From Bacteroidales bacterium (lineage in GTDB: Bacteria; Bacteroidota; Bacteroidia; Bacteroidales; GCA-2748055): 64,000 nucleotides of DNA. The stretch lies in NCBI GenBank assembly GCA_029210585.1, contig JARGFP010000008.1, forward strand, positions 62,001 to 126,000, in the 5' to 3' direction. The position numbers and the translations under genes were made by a program. The notes beneath the pieces are model-generated. The model searched no databases, was not told the origin of the DNA, and worked only from the letters and a program-made list of their open reading frames with translations. Shown here one piece after another: positions 9,740 to 18,576 of the stretch. Each line of letters begins with the position of its first letter. Positions within the stretch are counted from its first letter, which is position 1.

Positions 9740-9755
9740 CATGTATTTACAAGTT
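9740..9755 (-). promoter_or_regulatory. predicted GntR operator, copy 2
   Basis: Read on the minus strand this is AACTTGTAAATACATG, 13 of 16 identical to copy 1 and inverted relative to it. The core TGTATTTACA is again palindromic. It ends 23 bp before the E2 start codon, a place where a bound repressor would block transcription or initiation of the E2-E1 genes. Two inverted copies about 82 bp apart could also allow cooperative binding or looping. Confidence 0.6.
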
Positions 9756-9778
9756 GAACTTATCTAACATGACAAATT

Positions 9779-11206
9779 ATGGCTGAAGCGGTAGTAATGC
9801 CCAGGCAGGGACAATCGGTAGAAACCTGTGTGATCACCCAATGGCTTAAAAATAAGGGGGAACAGGTGGAAGAAGGAGACCTGCTGTTCTCGTATGAAAC
9901 GGACAAAGCTGCCTTTGACGAATCTGCGCCGGTCTCCGGCACCCTGCTCGAAGTGCTGTATGGGGAAGGAGATGAGGTGTCGGTATTGCAAACGGTTGCC
10001 ATTATTGGCGAACCGGGCGAGGATATTGCTGCGTTGCTGGGTGATGCAGTGACAGGTGCAGCGGCAGGTGCAACAGCAGCAGGTGAGCCAGGGGGTACTG
10101 CGACAGATGCAGCGGCAGGTGCAACAGCAGCAGGTGAGCCAGGGGGTACTGCGACAGATGCAGTGCAGGAGGCAGCAGCAGCAGGTGAGCCAGGGGGTAC
10201 TGCGACAGATGCAGTGCAGGAGGCAACAGCAGCAGAGGCAGGAGCAGCAGCCGCTCCCGGCAAGCAGGCTTCCAGGACGCGTATTTCTCCACGGGCGCGG
10301 AACATGGCAGAAGCAATGCAGGTAGACATCGCTTCGGTCCGGGGCTCAGGACCCAACGGGCGCATCATCGCCGATGATATCCGGGCTGCGGCCGCGTCAG
10401 GATCCCGGGAAATCACTGCGGCACAGGCGTCATCAGACGGAAGAACAACTCCTGCAGCAACCGGGGTTCCAGGTACCCGCCAGTCACCAACCCAGGCAAC
10501 GCCAACCGAACCCTATACCGATCGGCTGCTGAGCAACATCAGGAAGATCATTGCAACGAACATGAAAGCTTCGCTGGACAATTCTGCCCAGCTGACGCAC
10601 CATGCAAGTGCGGATGCCCGGAAGATCCTTTCCCTGCGGAAAGCGATCAAGGAAGGAACAGAACAGCGACTGCCTGGTTCGACCACGCTTAACGACATGG
10701 TCTGCCACGCGATCGTCCAGGCACTGGTGGAAACCCCGGAAATGAATGCACATTTCCTGGGTGACACAACCAGGACCTTTTCCGGTGTACACCTCGGCAT
10801 GGCCGTGGACACGCCCCGGGGACTCATGGTTCCCGCACTGAAAAATGCCGACCGGTACACGCTGGGCGGCCTTGGAAAATCGTTGCGTGAACTTGCCGAA
10901 AGCTGTAAGGAAGGGCGTATCGATCCTGACCTGCTGTTACCTGAGGCGGGTTCCTTCACGGTATCCAACCTGGGTGCTTTCGGGATCGAGATGTTCACAC
11001 CGGTGTTGAACCTCCCCCAATGCGGGATCATAGGTATCAATACCATTACACACCGCCCGGCGGATATGGGGGACGGGAACATCGGATTCATTCCGCATAT
11101 TGGAATCTCGTTAACCTATGACCACAGGGCCATTGATGGTGCCCCGGCTTCAAGGTTCCTCCAGAAAGTATGCAGGAATATTGCCGATTTCACTCCAAAC
11201 TTTTAA
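9779..11206 (+). CDS. 2-oxoacid dehydrogenase complex E2 (dihydrolipoyl acyltransferase)
   Basis: A 475-residue E2 core subunit that transfers an acyl group from E1 to CoA via a lipoyl arm. Residues 1-80 form the lipoyl domain with Lys43 in ETDKAAF. Residues ~85-160 are an Ala/Gly-rich swinging linker built from 17-residue repeats. The peripheral subunit-binding domain is ~163-200 ([13 protein letters not shown]). A second flexible linker leads to the catalytic acyltransferase domain (~240-475), with the active-site HRAIDG near the C-terminus. All domains are intact. The fused E1 starts 22 bp downstream. No E3 lipoamide dehydrogenase is in the window. The substrate (pyruvate, acetoin, branched-chain or another 2-oxoacid) is not settled. 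Confidence 0.93.
   Translation: MAEAVVMPRQGQSVETCVITQWLKNKGEQVEEGDLLFSYETDKAAFDESAPVSGTLLEVLYGEGDEVSVLQTVAIIGEPGEDIAALLGDAVTGAAAGATAAGEPGGTATDAAAGATAAGEPGGTATDAVQEAAAAGEPGGTATDAVQEATAAEAGAAAAPGKQASRTRISPRARNMAEAMQVDIASVRGSGPNGRIIADDIRAAAASGSREITAAQASSDGRTTPAATGVPGTRQSPTQATPTEPYTDRLLSNIRKIIATNMKASLDNSAQLTHHASADARKILSLRKAIKEGTEQRLPGSTTLNDMVCHAIVQALVETPEMNAHFLGDTTRTFSGVHLGMAVDTPRGLMVPALKNADRYTLGGLGKSLRELAESCKEGRIDPDLLLPEAGSFTVSNLGAFGIEMFTPVLNLPQCGIIGINTITHRPADMGDGNIGFIPHIGISLTYDHRAIDGAPASRFLQKVCRNIADFTPNF
10061..10235 (+). repeat. 51-bp tandem repeats in the E2 linker
   Basis: Three successive 51-bp units (10061-10111, 10112-10162, 10163-10213) and a partial fourth encode the Ala/Gly/Thr-rich linker. 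Units 1 and 2 are essentially identical; unit 3 differs at its first third, where GTGCAGGAGG replaces GCGGCAGGTG. Each unit encodes 17 residues including [10 protein letters not shown]. The multiple of three keeps the frame, so copy number could vary between strains without breaking the protein, changing the reach of the lipoyl arm. Confidence 0.85.
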
Positions 11207-11228
11207 TCATCCATTAACAGAATACATC

Positions 11229-13697
11229 ATGCCAAAATCACAATTCATAGATCCCGCACAAGCAAGAGCCAAAGGAAAGATCACTTTCGGAGAAATACCT
11301 GTTAACGCATACGACATCCCGTTTGAAAATGCAATGAAGCATTACAGCAGCGAACAGCTGGTAAGGATCTACCGCGACATGCAGGTGATCAGGGAATTTG
11401 AAACCATGCTGAACCTGATCAAGACAACCGGTGAATACCAGGGTATCGCATATAACCATCCCGGACCCGCCCACCTGTCCATCGGCCAGGAGGCTTCGGC
11501 TGTGGGAATGGCACATGCACTGGAGGTTGATGACCATATTTTCGGTTCCCACAGGTCACACGGTGAGATCCTGGCCAAAGGACTTTCTGCCATCCACCAG
11601 CTGGATGACAAATCACTGATGGGGATCATGGAACGGCACTTCGACGGTGCAGCACTGCGCATCGTGGAAAAAACGAACAAAGGTGATGTGAAGGACCTTG
11701 CCATTGATTTCCTGCTCTACGGGACACTCGCTGAAATATTTGCCCGGGAAACAGGGTTCAATAAAGGACTTGGAGGCAGCATGCATGCATTTTTCACGCC
11801 TTTCGGTGTCTATCCCAACAACGCCATTGTCGGTGGCTCCGGCGACATTGCAGTGGGTGCCGCATTGTACAAAAAGGTCAACCAGAAGAATGGTATCGTG
11901 GTAGCAAATATCGGCGATGCTTCCATGGGTTGCGGCCCGGTATGGGAAGGCATCTCCTTTGCTGCGATGGACCAGTTCAGAACACTCTGGGAGGGTGCCC
12001 ACCAGGGAGGGCTGCCCATGATCTTCAACTTCATGAACAACCAGTATGGCATGGGCGGGCAGACCCGGGGAGAAACCATGGGCTATGACCTGCTGGCACG
12101 TGTGGGTGCCGGTGTGAACCCGGAAATGATGCATTCAGAACGCATTGATGGCTACGACCCGTTGGCCGTGATCGACGCCTTTAACAGGAAAAAAAAGGTG
12201 CTGGCTGACAAAAAAGGACCGGTGCTGCTGGACACCCTTACCTACAGGTTCACCGGGCATTCCCCGTCCGATGCTTCTTCATATCGCACCAAAGAAGAAG
12301 TGGAAGCCTGGCAACAGGTGGATTCCATCAGGTCTTTCAGAACACTGCTGGAAAAGCACAAGGTAAGCAGTGCAGGTAAACTGGATGCGTTGGATGAAAA
12401 GATACGCGGGCTGGTAAAAAAGGCAATGGAACTATCAATAAATGACGAAATCTCGCCGCGCATGGATATTACACGCCAACCCGAACTGATTGGTGAAATG
12501 ATGTTTTCGAATGGTTCGGTTGATGCCATGGAGGACCGTGCGCCTGATGTCCTCATGCCCATCGAAGAGAATCCCCGGGTGGTGGCACTTAAAAATAAAG
12601 AACGTTTCGCCCTGGACAAAGACGGGAAACCGTTTTCGAAGGTCAAAACCTACCAGCTCCGCGACGGGTTGTTCGAAGCGATCATCGACAGGTTCTATAA
12701 AGATCCGACGCTTGTGGCCTATGGCGAGGAGAACCGTGACTGGGGCGGTGCTTTCGCAGTTTACCGCGGACTGACCGAGTCCCTGCCCTACCACAGGCTG
12801 TTCAACTCCCCGATCTCGGAGGGAGCCATCGTTGGGACAGCGATTGGGTACGGGATGTCCGGTGGCAGGGTAATTGCCGAGATCATGTACTGTGACTTCC
12901 TGGGCCGGTCAGGTGACGAAGTATTCAACCAGTTGCCCAAGTGGCAAAGCATGAGTGGGAATATCATCAGGATGCCGGTGGTGATAAGGGTATCGGTAGG
13001 ATCCAAATACGGTGCCCAGCATTCACAGGACTGGACAGCCCTCACGGCGCATATCCCGGGCTTGAAGGTGGTATTCCCGGCAACACCTTATGATGCAAAG
13101 GGGTTGATGAACGCGGCATTGCAGGGTACCGACCCGGTCATCTTCTTTGAAAGTCAGCGCATCTACGATATCGGCGAATTGTTCCATAAAGAAGGGGTAC
13201 CGGAGGGTTATTATGAAATACCCATCGGGGAACCGGATGTGAAACGGGAAGGTGGTGATGTGACCATTTTGTCGATCGGCGCCACACTGTACACAGCTGT
13301 TGAAGCGGCAGATATCCTGGCCTCGGACTATGATATTTCAGCGGAACTTATCGACGCACGCTCCCTGGTTCCTTTCAATTATGCGCCGGTGATTGAGTCC
13401 CTGAAAAAAACCGGCCGGATCGTCATTACCGGGGATGCATCGACACGTGGATCCTTCATGAAGGAGATGGCACAGACGATCTCGGAGCTTGCATTCGATG
13501 AGATGGACGCACCCCCGGTGGTGGTGGGATCCCGCAACTGGATCGTGCCGGCCCATGAACTGGAGCAGCATTTCTTTCCGCAGGCAGCCTGGATCGTGGA
13601 TGCCATCCATGAAAAGATCCTGCCCCTGCAGGGCCATACCGTCACAACTGACTGGTCGGACGAGAAAATCCTCTCCAGGAACAGGAAAGGCGTATAG
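11229..13697 (+). CDS. 2-oxoacid dehydrogenase E1, fused alpha and beta subunits (ThDP-dependent)
   Basis: An 822-residue single-chain E1. The N-terminal ~430 residues are the alpha (ThDP-binding) half: [13 protein letters not shown], then the ThDP motif from [13 protein letters not shown] to NNQYGMGG, where the spacing is longer than usual by roughly a dozen residues. The C-terminal ~340 residues are the beta half ([31 protein letters not shown] and a transketolase C-terminal domain). It decarboxylates a 2-oxoacid and acylates the E2 lipoyl arm. The start at 11229 follows the E2 stop by 22 bp; the upstream in-frame ATG at 11118 lies inside E2. Fused E1 chains occur in Bacteroidota; placement in a sugar locus without E3 is unusual. 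Confidence 0.92.
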   Translation: MPKSQFIDPAQARAKGKITFGEIPVNAYDIPFENAMKHYSSEQLVRIYRDMQVIREFETMLNLIKTTGEYQGIAYNHPGPAHLSIGQEASAVGMAHALEVDDHIFGSHRSHGEILAKGLSAIHQLDDKSLMGIMERHFDGAALRIVEKTNKGDVKDLAIDFLLYGTLAEIFARETGFNKGLGGSMHAFFTPFGVYPNNAIVGGSGDIAVGAALYKKVNQKNGIVVANIGDASMGCGPVWEGISFAAMDQFRTLWEGAHQGGLPMIFNFMNNQYGMGGQTRGETMGYDLLARVGAGVNPEMMHSERIDGYDPLAVIDAFNRKKKVLADKKGPVLLDTLTYRFTGHSPSDASSYRTKEEVEAWQQVDSIRSFRTLLEKHKVSSAGKLDALDEKIRGLVKKAMELSINDEISPRMDITRQPELIGEMMFSNGSVDAMEDRAPDVLMPIEENPRVVALKNKERFALDKDGKPFSKVKTYQLRDGLFEAIIDRFYKDPTLVAYGEENRDWGGAFAVYRGLTESLPYHRLFNSPISEGAIVGTAIGYGMSGGRVIAEIMYCDFLGRSGDEVFNQLPKWQSMSGNIIRMPVVIRVSVGSKYGAQHSQDWTALTAHIPGLKVVFPATPYDAKGLMNAALQGTDPVIFFESQRIYDIGELFHKEGVPEGYYEIPIGEPDVKREGGDVTILSIGATLYTAVEAADILASDYDISAELIDARSLVPFNYAPVIESLKKTGRIVITGDASTRGSFMKEMAQTISELAFDEMDAPPVVVGSRNWIVPAHELEQHFFPQAAWIVDAIHEKILPLQGHTVTTDWSDEKILSRNRKGV

Positions 13698-13819
13698 TTG
13701 GAAGTTTATTGCAGCAGAGCATTTCTTTTATTACTTTCACGTGGGATAAGTACACCTGCTGCATCGCCCGGTCACCAAACCGGCAAGTGTTGCTGACAGG
13801 TATCTCTGAAGATTGAAAG

Positions 13820-15019
13820 ATGAAAACACTTCTCCAGTTTGGTGCGGGAAAAATAGGACGGTCCTTTATCGCCCAGATATTCAGCAGGGCCGGATACAGG
13901 ATCATCTTCGTGGACATTGATCCCTGCCTGGTAAAATCCATCAATGAGAAAGGAAGCTACCGTGTGATCATCACGGGGAATGAGGGAGTTACAGAGGAAT
14001 ACCTCGTTGAAAACATTGCTGCCATCGAAATCTCATCAACGAAAAAGGTGATCCACGCCATACAGACAGCAGACATCATTTCTGTCTCTGTAGGTAAGAA
14101 GAGCCTTCTGCCCCTGGCCCGCATTTTCGCCAGGGGCATTAAGAACCGGTACCAGGAAAAGCGCAAAGCGCCGGTGGATATTATTCTTGCAGAAAACGTA
14201 AAAGGGGCTGCAGAACTGCTTTCCGGAGAAATCCGCAGAAGGATTCCGGAGGTTCCCCTGTCATCCTATGTGGGTTTCGTCGAAACCAGCATTGGAAAGA
14301 TCGTCCCCACGATGACCGAAGAACAGCTGCATCAGGATCCCCTGGGGGTGTACGCTGAACCTTACAACCAACTCATCGTGGATGCATCCGGGTTCAGGGC
14401 CGGAATCCCCGGGGTGCCCGAACTCGACCCCAAAGTCTACCTGAAACCATATGCTGACCGTAAGCTCTTCATTCAATATCTCGGCCATACCGTGCTTGCC
14501 TGCCAGGCGCATGCCGCATATCCGGAACTGAAATTCACATGGGAGGCGCTGGAAAAAAATGACATACGCAGGATTACCCGCCTGACGATGCTGCAGTCAG
14601 CAGACATCCTGCAGCGCATGTACCCTTCTGAATTCTCGATGGAACAACTGGAAGCGCACATTGCAGACCTGCTGAAGCGGTTTGCAAACAGGTCCCTGGG
14701 CGACACCATCTTTCGTGCAGGGTGCAATCTGCCGGAAAAGCTTGGCAGGGAGGACCGGTTGATGGCTCCCATTGTGCAGGCCATGGAACTGGGAATGAAA
14801 TACAACCTGATCCTCGAAGCATGGATCAGGGGTTGTTTCTTCAGCGCTACAGACGAAAATGGAAGAAATTGTCCGGAAAACCGCAAATTTAAACAGAAGT
14901 TTAACGCCGATCCCCTGAGAATACTCCGGGAACATTGTAATTTTGATCCAACACTTGACGAAGAAATATTCCACGCTACTGAAAGCATATTAAAACAATT
15001 TTCCCATGAATACAGCTGA
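13820..15019 (+). CDS. mtlD: mannitol-1-phosphate 5-dehydrogenase family protein
   Basis: A 399-residue member of the polyol-specific long-chain dehydrogenase family, which interconverts fructose 6-phosphate and mannitol 1-phosphate with NAD(H). The N-terminal Rossmann fold begins LLQFGAGKIGRSF, the typical MtlD start. The middle shows ENVKGAAELL and FVETSIGKIVP, and the C-terminal helical domain contains YLGHTVLACQAHAAY. Length agrees with bacterial MtlD (about 380-400). It follows E1 by 122 bp and overlaps the next HAD gene by 14 bp, so translation of the two is probably coupled. Reduction then dephosphorylation would make mannitol; the reverse direction would be catabolic. Confidence 0.85.
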   Translation: MKTLLQFGAGKIGRSFIAQIFSRAGYRIIFVDIDPCLVKSINEKGSYRVIITGNEGVTEEYLVENIAAIEISSTKKVIHAIQTADIISVSVGKKSLLPLARIFARGIKNRYQEKRKAPVDIILAENVKGAAELLSGEIRRRIPEVPLSSYVGFVETSIGKIVPTMTEEQLHQDPLGVYAEPYNQLIVDASGFRAGIPGVPELDPKVYLKPYADRKLFIQYLGHTVLACQAHAAYPELKFTWEALEKNDIRRITRLTMLQSADILQRMYPSEFSMEQLEAHIADLLKRFANRSLGDTIFRAGCNLPEKLGREDRLMAPIVQAMELGMKYNLILEAWIRGCFFSATDENGRNCPENRKFKQKFNADPLRILREHCNFDPTLDEEIFHATESILKQFSHEYS

Positions 15020-15794
15020 AGTCATTGATAAAATAAAGGGCAAAACCGGATTTATCTGCGACATGGATGGCGTTATATACCATGGCAACAAGGTTCTGGA
15101 TGGCGTTCCTGAATTTGTCGACTGGTTAAAAAAGGAAAACAAGAAGTTTGTTTTTCTCACCAATTCGAGCGAGCGTACGATCAAGGAATTGCAGAGCAAG
15201 CTGGCACGCATGGGAATCGACGTGGGGCCCGACCATTTTTATACCAGCGCGCTTGCCACCGCAGCCTTCCTGCAGAGTCAGAAACCCGACGGAAGCGCAT
15301 ACATTATCGGGGAAGCAGGACTGATCAATGCCATATACAATGCAGGGTATTCCAGCAACAACATTGATCCCGATTACGTGGTTATGGGAGAATCGCGTTC
15401 ATACAGCTACGAGCACATCGAAAAAGCAGTGAACCTGGTAATGAAAGGAGCAAAACTGATTGGAACAAACCCGGATATCTCCGGACCGATTGAAAATGGC
15501 ATCGCGCCTGCCACCAAGGCATTGATTGCCCCTATTGAGCTGGCTTCGGGCAAACAGGCCTACTTTGTTGGCAAGCCCAATCCGCTCATGATGCGGATCG
15601 CACTGCGAAAGCTGGGTGTGCAAAGGGAAGACAGTATCATCATCGGTGACCGGATGGATACGGATATCGTGGCAGGCATTGAGGCTGAGATTGATACATG
15701 CCTGGTATTGTCGGGCATTACCGACGAGAAGGCGATGGGGGAGTTTGCGTACCAGCCGCATTATGTGCTGAAGGGTGTCTTCGAACTCGTCTGA
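15006..15794 (+). CDS. HAD-superfamily IIA phosphatase (NagD-like)
   Basis: A 262-residue HAD phosphatase with a type IIA cap, like NagD and phosphoglycolate/p-nitrophenyl phosphatases. Motif I is ICDMDGVIYHG (Asp nucleophile), motif II FLTNSS, and the C-terminal motif III/IV is IIGDRMDTDI. It removes phosphate from small sugar phosphates or nucleotides in the cytoplasm. Its start overlaps the end of the mannitol-1-phosphate dehydrogenase gene by 14 bp. That coupling makes a sugar-alcohol phosphate its likeliest substrate, an inference from position only. Confidence 0.9.
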   Translation: MNTAEVIDKIKGKTGFICDMDGVIYHGNKVLDGVPEFVDWLKKENKKFVFLTNSSERTIKELQSKLARMGIDVGPDHFYTSALATAAFLQSQKPDGSAYIIGEAGLINAIYNAGYSSNNIDPDYVVMGESRSYSYEHIEKAVNLVMKGAKLIGTNPDISGPIENGIAPATKALIAPIELASGKQAYFVGKPNPLMMRIALRKLGVQREDSIIIGDRMDTDIVAGIEAEIDTCLVLSGITDEKAMGEFAYQPHYVLKGVFELV

Positions 15795-15822
15795 ATAGTA
15801 ACAGATTACCAACAGAATACGA

Positions 15823-16476
15823 ATGTGTATGAAAATAGCGGCGGTACTTTTTGATATGGATGGCGTACTCCTTGAATCGGAGCGGTTCATTAACGAAGCA
15901 GGCGTTTTGATGTTCAGGGAAAAAGGATATGAAGTGGATCCGGACGATTTCCTGGAATTTACGGGGATGGGTGAAGACCGATACCTGGGGGGAGTGGCTG
16001 AAAAGAACGATATCCCATTCGACAGGGAAAAGGACAAAGCACGCACCTACGAGATTTATGGATCACTGGTAATGAACAATATTGACCCATTGCCCGGGGT
16101 CCGGAATTTTATCCACAAATGCAAAACCATGGGACTGAAGATCGCGGTGGCGACCAGTGCGGATCATGTGAAAATGATGATCAACCTGAAGGAGATTGAT
16201 ATCCCGGTTGCCACTTTTGATGCCACGGTAAACGGGTTGGAAATTGAACACAAGAAGCCTGCACCGGATATTTTCCTGAAGGCTGCGGCCAAACTGGATG
16301 TGGATCCGAAGCATTGCCTTGTTGTGGAAGATGCCGTCAGCGGTGTAAAGGCGGCCAAAGCGGCCGGTGCCAGGGTGCTGGCCCTCACCACCACGTTCAG
16401 CAAAGAAGAACTGTCAGAAGCTGACTGGATCGCAAAGAACCTCGCCAGAGCCCCTGCCGAGGTGTTGCTGTGGTAG
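15823..16476 (+). CDS. HAD-superfamily hydrolase, beta-phosphoglucomutase/sugar-phosphatase type
   Basis: A 217-residue class IA HAD protein. LFDMDGVLLESE is motif I, with the Asp nucleophile and the DxD acid/base; VATSAD is motif II; KKPAPD is motif III; and VVEDAVSGVKAAKAAG is motif IV. The pattern fits the beta-phosphoglucomutase and sugar-phosphatase branch. The ATG at 15823 gives two extra residues over the alternative at 15829. It follows the NagD-like gene by 28 bp and ends 12 bp from the convergent aldolase fusion gene. Two different HAD enzymes after one mannitol-1-phosphate dehydrogenase suggests one acts on mannitol 1-phosphate and the other on another pathway intermediate. Confidence 0.88.
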   Translation: MCMKIAAVLFDMDGVLLESERFINEAGVLMFREKGYEVDPDDFLEFTGMGEDRYLGGVAEKNDIPFDREKDKARTYEIYGSLVMNNIDPLPGVRNFIHKCKTMGLKIAVATSADHVKMMINLKEIDIPVATFDATVNGLEIEHKKPAPDIFLKAAAKLDVDPKHCLVVEDAVSGVKAAKAAGARVLALTTTFSKEELSEADWIAKNLARAPAEVLLW

Positions 16477-16488
16477 TGCAGATGGGTC

Positions 16489-18456
16489 CTAACGCAACAT
16501 CACCTGTCCGCCGGTGACAGGCACTGCCTGCCCCGTTTCATATTGCTGATCAATGATATACAGGATCGCTTTCATAACATCCCCTACCCTGCAGCCCCGT
16601 TGCATGGGCACTTTGGATTCATAAAACTCCTTTACATCCTCAATGGTCTTTGCCCCGGGTACTTTTTCAGCTTCCAGGTATTGCACGAACAGGCCTCTTT
16701 CCGGATCCGACCAGAGCGGTCCCTCGAAAAAATTGCCCGGGCAGACCGCGTTCACCTTGATTCCATAAGGAGCCAGTTCGAGGGCAAAAGACTGGGTTAG
16801 CCCGATGCCACCAAATTTTGCCCCTGCATATGCAAAATTTCGATTGGAACCCTCAAGGCCGGATTTTGAATTGACCTGGATGAGATCCATTGTATAACCG
16901 GGTTTGGCTTCCGCCTGCAGCTTCATGATTGGCGAGGCTGCACGCACACAGTAGAACCAGGCATTATAGTTGACCTGTGTCATCTTTTCGAACAGCCCGG
17001 GATCCATTTCATCCACCCCTCCCGCATACAAAATGCCTGCATTGCTGATGAACACGTCCAGACCGCCAAACCATTTCACCGTCATATCAACCAGCTCCTG
17101 CACAGATTCAGGATCAGACACATCCACCTGCCGGAACATCACATTGTTCTTGTTGCACAGCAAGCCAAGCCTTTCAACCGTCTGCTTCCCCTTTTCCTCG
17201 TTCAGGTCGGCCACCACCACATTGGCACCCTGTTGAACCAGTGCTTCAGCAATGCCTTCCCCGAAGCCCTGGGCCGCCCCGGTAACGATCACGACACGCT
17301 GATCAACGATACTTTCACTTCCAGCACCCCGTGAAATACTGCGCCTGTAATTTTCCACTTCCCAGTTGTCGATAAAGGAGATCTCGTCGGTTGTCATGAA
17401 GTGGGGCCCTCCGAACGATTCAGAGAAATAACTGATCTTCAGCAGATCCTCGTATACCTCCAGGGCGGTTGCTGCAGAGGTCGCATTGTCTTCCACCGCA
17501 ATGATCCCATGATCACGGATCACGATGATCTTTGGGGGATAACCATGTGTGCTGACAAAACCAGGCAATTGATTCCTGAAGGATTCCAGGACGGAAGCCG
17601 GATTTTCATTTTCCTCAATATACATAAAGGCTGCCTTGCAGTATACGATCATATCGGGTGTAAACGGAAGACTGGCCTTCATAAAAGCTTCCGATGACTG
17701 GTCAAAATGCCTGTAAAGGGAGCTGTTGTGCATTGCGGTTGTTTTGGGCTTTTCATCAGACAACAGCATCCTGATCACCGGAAGGTATCCGGCAGCCGCA
17801 TCCGGAACCGGCAGGCATTCAAATTCCTCGTAATTATGGAGTTCCGATTTTATCGTTTCCGTAATATATGAATACAGTTTCCTGACCTCTGCGGTGGTAT
17901 CCGCACTCACAAAAACCCCGTGGTTTTCGAGGAAGATAATGTGCGGATCACGCTTATATTTCTTCCTGTAGTCTGACAGCTCCGATTTCACCATCATAAA
18001 CAGTGCATAGCCCGGAGCATAGGGAATATACATCGCCTCATCACCAAACAAGCGCCGGGTTATCTCCTCGGCGTGCTGCGAACACATCAGTGCATTGGTC
18101 AGTGTGGGATGCATATGGATCACGTAGGCATATTCGATCACTTCATGGAACGAAGTTTCCACGGAGGGTCGCTTGCCTTCTCCAGGAAAAGCATTGGCAG
18201 CGATCAGGTCGGCTTTTACTTCCACTTCCCTGAGTTGTGGATCCGCGCTGTATTTTTTCTCGCCAACGAGATGCACCTTGTCCCTGAATAGCTTGGCGAA
18301 TCCGTCTTCGGTGATGGTTGCAAGTTCTGCACCACTGGCCTTGATCCAGATGAATTCACTGTTTTTGAAGGAGGTATTCCCGCCCCCGGCGAGCATATAA
18401 TTCTTGTCCTGACCGTAATACCTCGAAATTTCTATAAGTTCCCAGAGTTCGTTCAT
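16489..18456 (-). CDS. class II aldolase fused to a sorbitol-6-phosphate-dehydrogenase-like SDR
   Basis: A 655-residue bifunctional protein. Residues ~1-390 are a class II (zinc) aldolase/epimerase-type region: GGGNTS near the N-terminus, HMHPTLTN with zinc-ligand His residues, and ENHGVF. Residues ~395-655 are a short-chain dehydrogenase: VTGAAQGFGEG cofactor loop, SNAG, catalytic YAGAK, and a C-terminus KVPMQRGC...TGQAVPVTGGQVM that resembles E. coli SrlD. The layout resembles RhaEW (rhamnulose-1-phosphate aldolase/lactaldehyde dehydrogenase), but the SDR tail differs from what I recall of RhaEW. It likely cleaves a ketose 1-phosphate and oxidises or reduces a partner polyol or aldehyde. 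Last gene of the leftward set; 120 bp separate it from the PHP gene. Confidence 0.85.
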   Translation of the reverse strand: MNELWELIEISRYYGQDKNYMLAGGGNTSFKNSEFIWIKASGAELATITEDGFAKLFRDKVHLVGEKKYSADPQLREVEVKADLIAANAFPGEGKRPSVETSFHEVIEYAYVIHMHPTLTNALMCSQHAEEITRRLFGDEAMYIPYAPGYALFMMVKSELSDYRKKYKRDPHIIFLENHGVFVSADTTAEVRKLYSYITETIKSELHNYEEFECLPVPDAAAGYLPVIRMLLSDEKPKTTAMHNSSLYRHFDQSSEAFMKASLPFTPDMIVYCKAAFMYIEENENPASVLESFRNQLPGFVSTHGYPPKIIVIRDHGIIAVEDNATSAATALEVYEDLLKISYFSESFGGPHFMTTDEISFIDNWEVENYRRSISRGAGSESIVDQRVVIVTGAAQGFGEGIAEALVQQGANVVVADLNEEKGKQTVERLGLLCNKNNVMFRQVDVSDPESVQELVDMTVKWFGGLDVFISNAGILYAGGVDEMDPGLFEKMTQVNYNAWFYCVRAASPIMKLQAEAKPGYTMDLIQVNSKSGLEGSNRNFAYAGAKFGGIGLTQSFALELAPYGIKVNAVCPGNFFEGPLWSDPERGLFVQYLEAEKVPGAKTIEDVKEFYESKVPMQRGCRVGDVMKAILYIIDQQYETGQAVPVTGGQVMLR

Positions 18457-18576
18457 ATGTATACCATTTTAAAGTACTATCCTTTATTTCGTTATAATTA
18501 AATTCTTACGCTGGATTATTCGTCTCCCCCAGGGGATCCGCCAGATACATTTCGTTCCGGAAGTTGCACCACATCC

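Noticed and set aside
9760..10416. Long minus-strand frame with Ala/Ser/Pro-rich repeats opposite the E2 linker
   Set aside because: It is the antisense of the E2 tandem repeat; the plus-strand frame has intact lipoyl, binding and catalytic domains.
11118..11228. Longer start for the fused E1
   Set aside because: It lies inside the E2 catalytic domain; the ATG at 11229 follows the E2 stop with normal spacing.
16489..18456. Plain rhamnulose-1-phosphate aldolase/lactaldehyde dehydrogenase label
   Set aside because: The SDR half resembles SrlD at the C-terminus; I kept a neutral family description.
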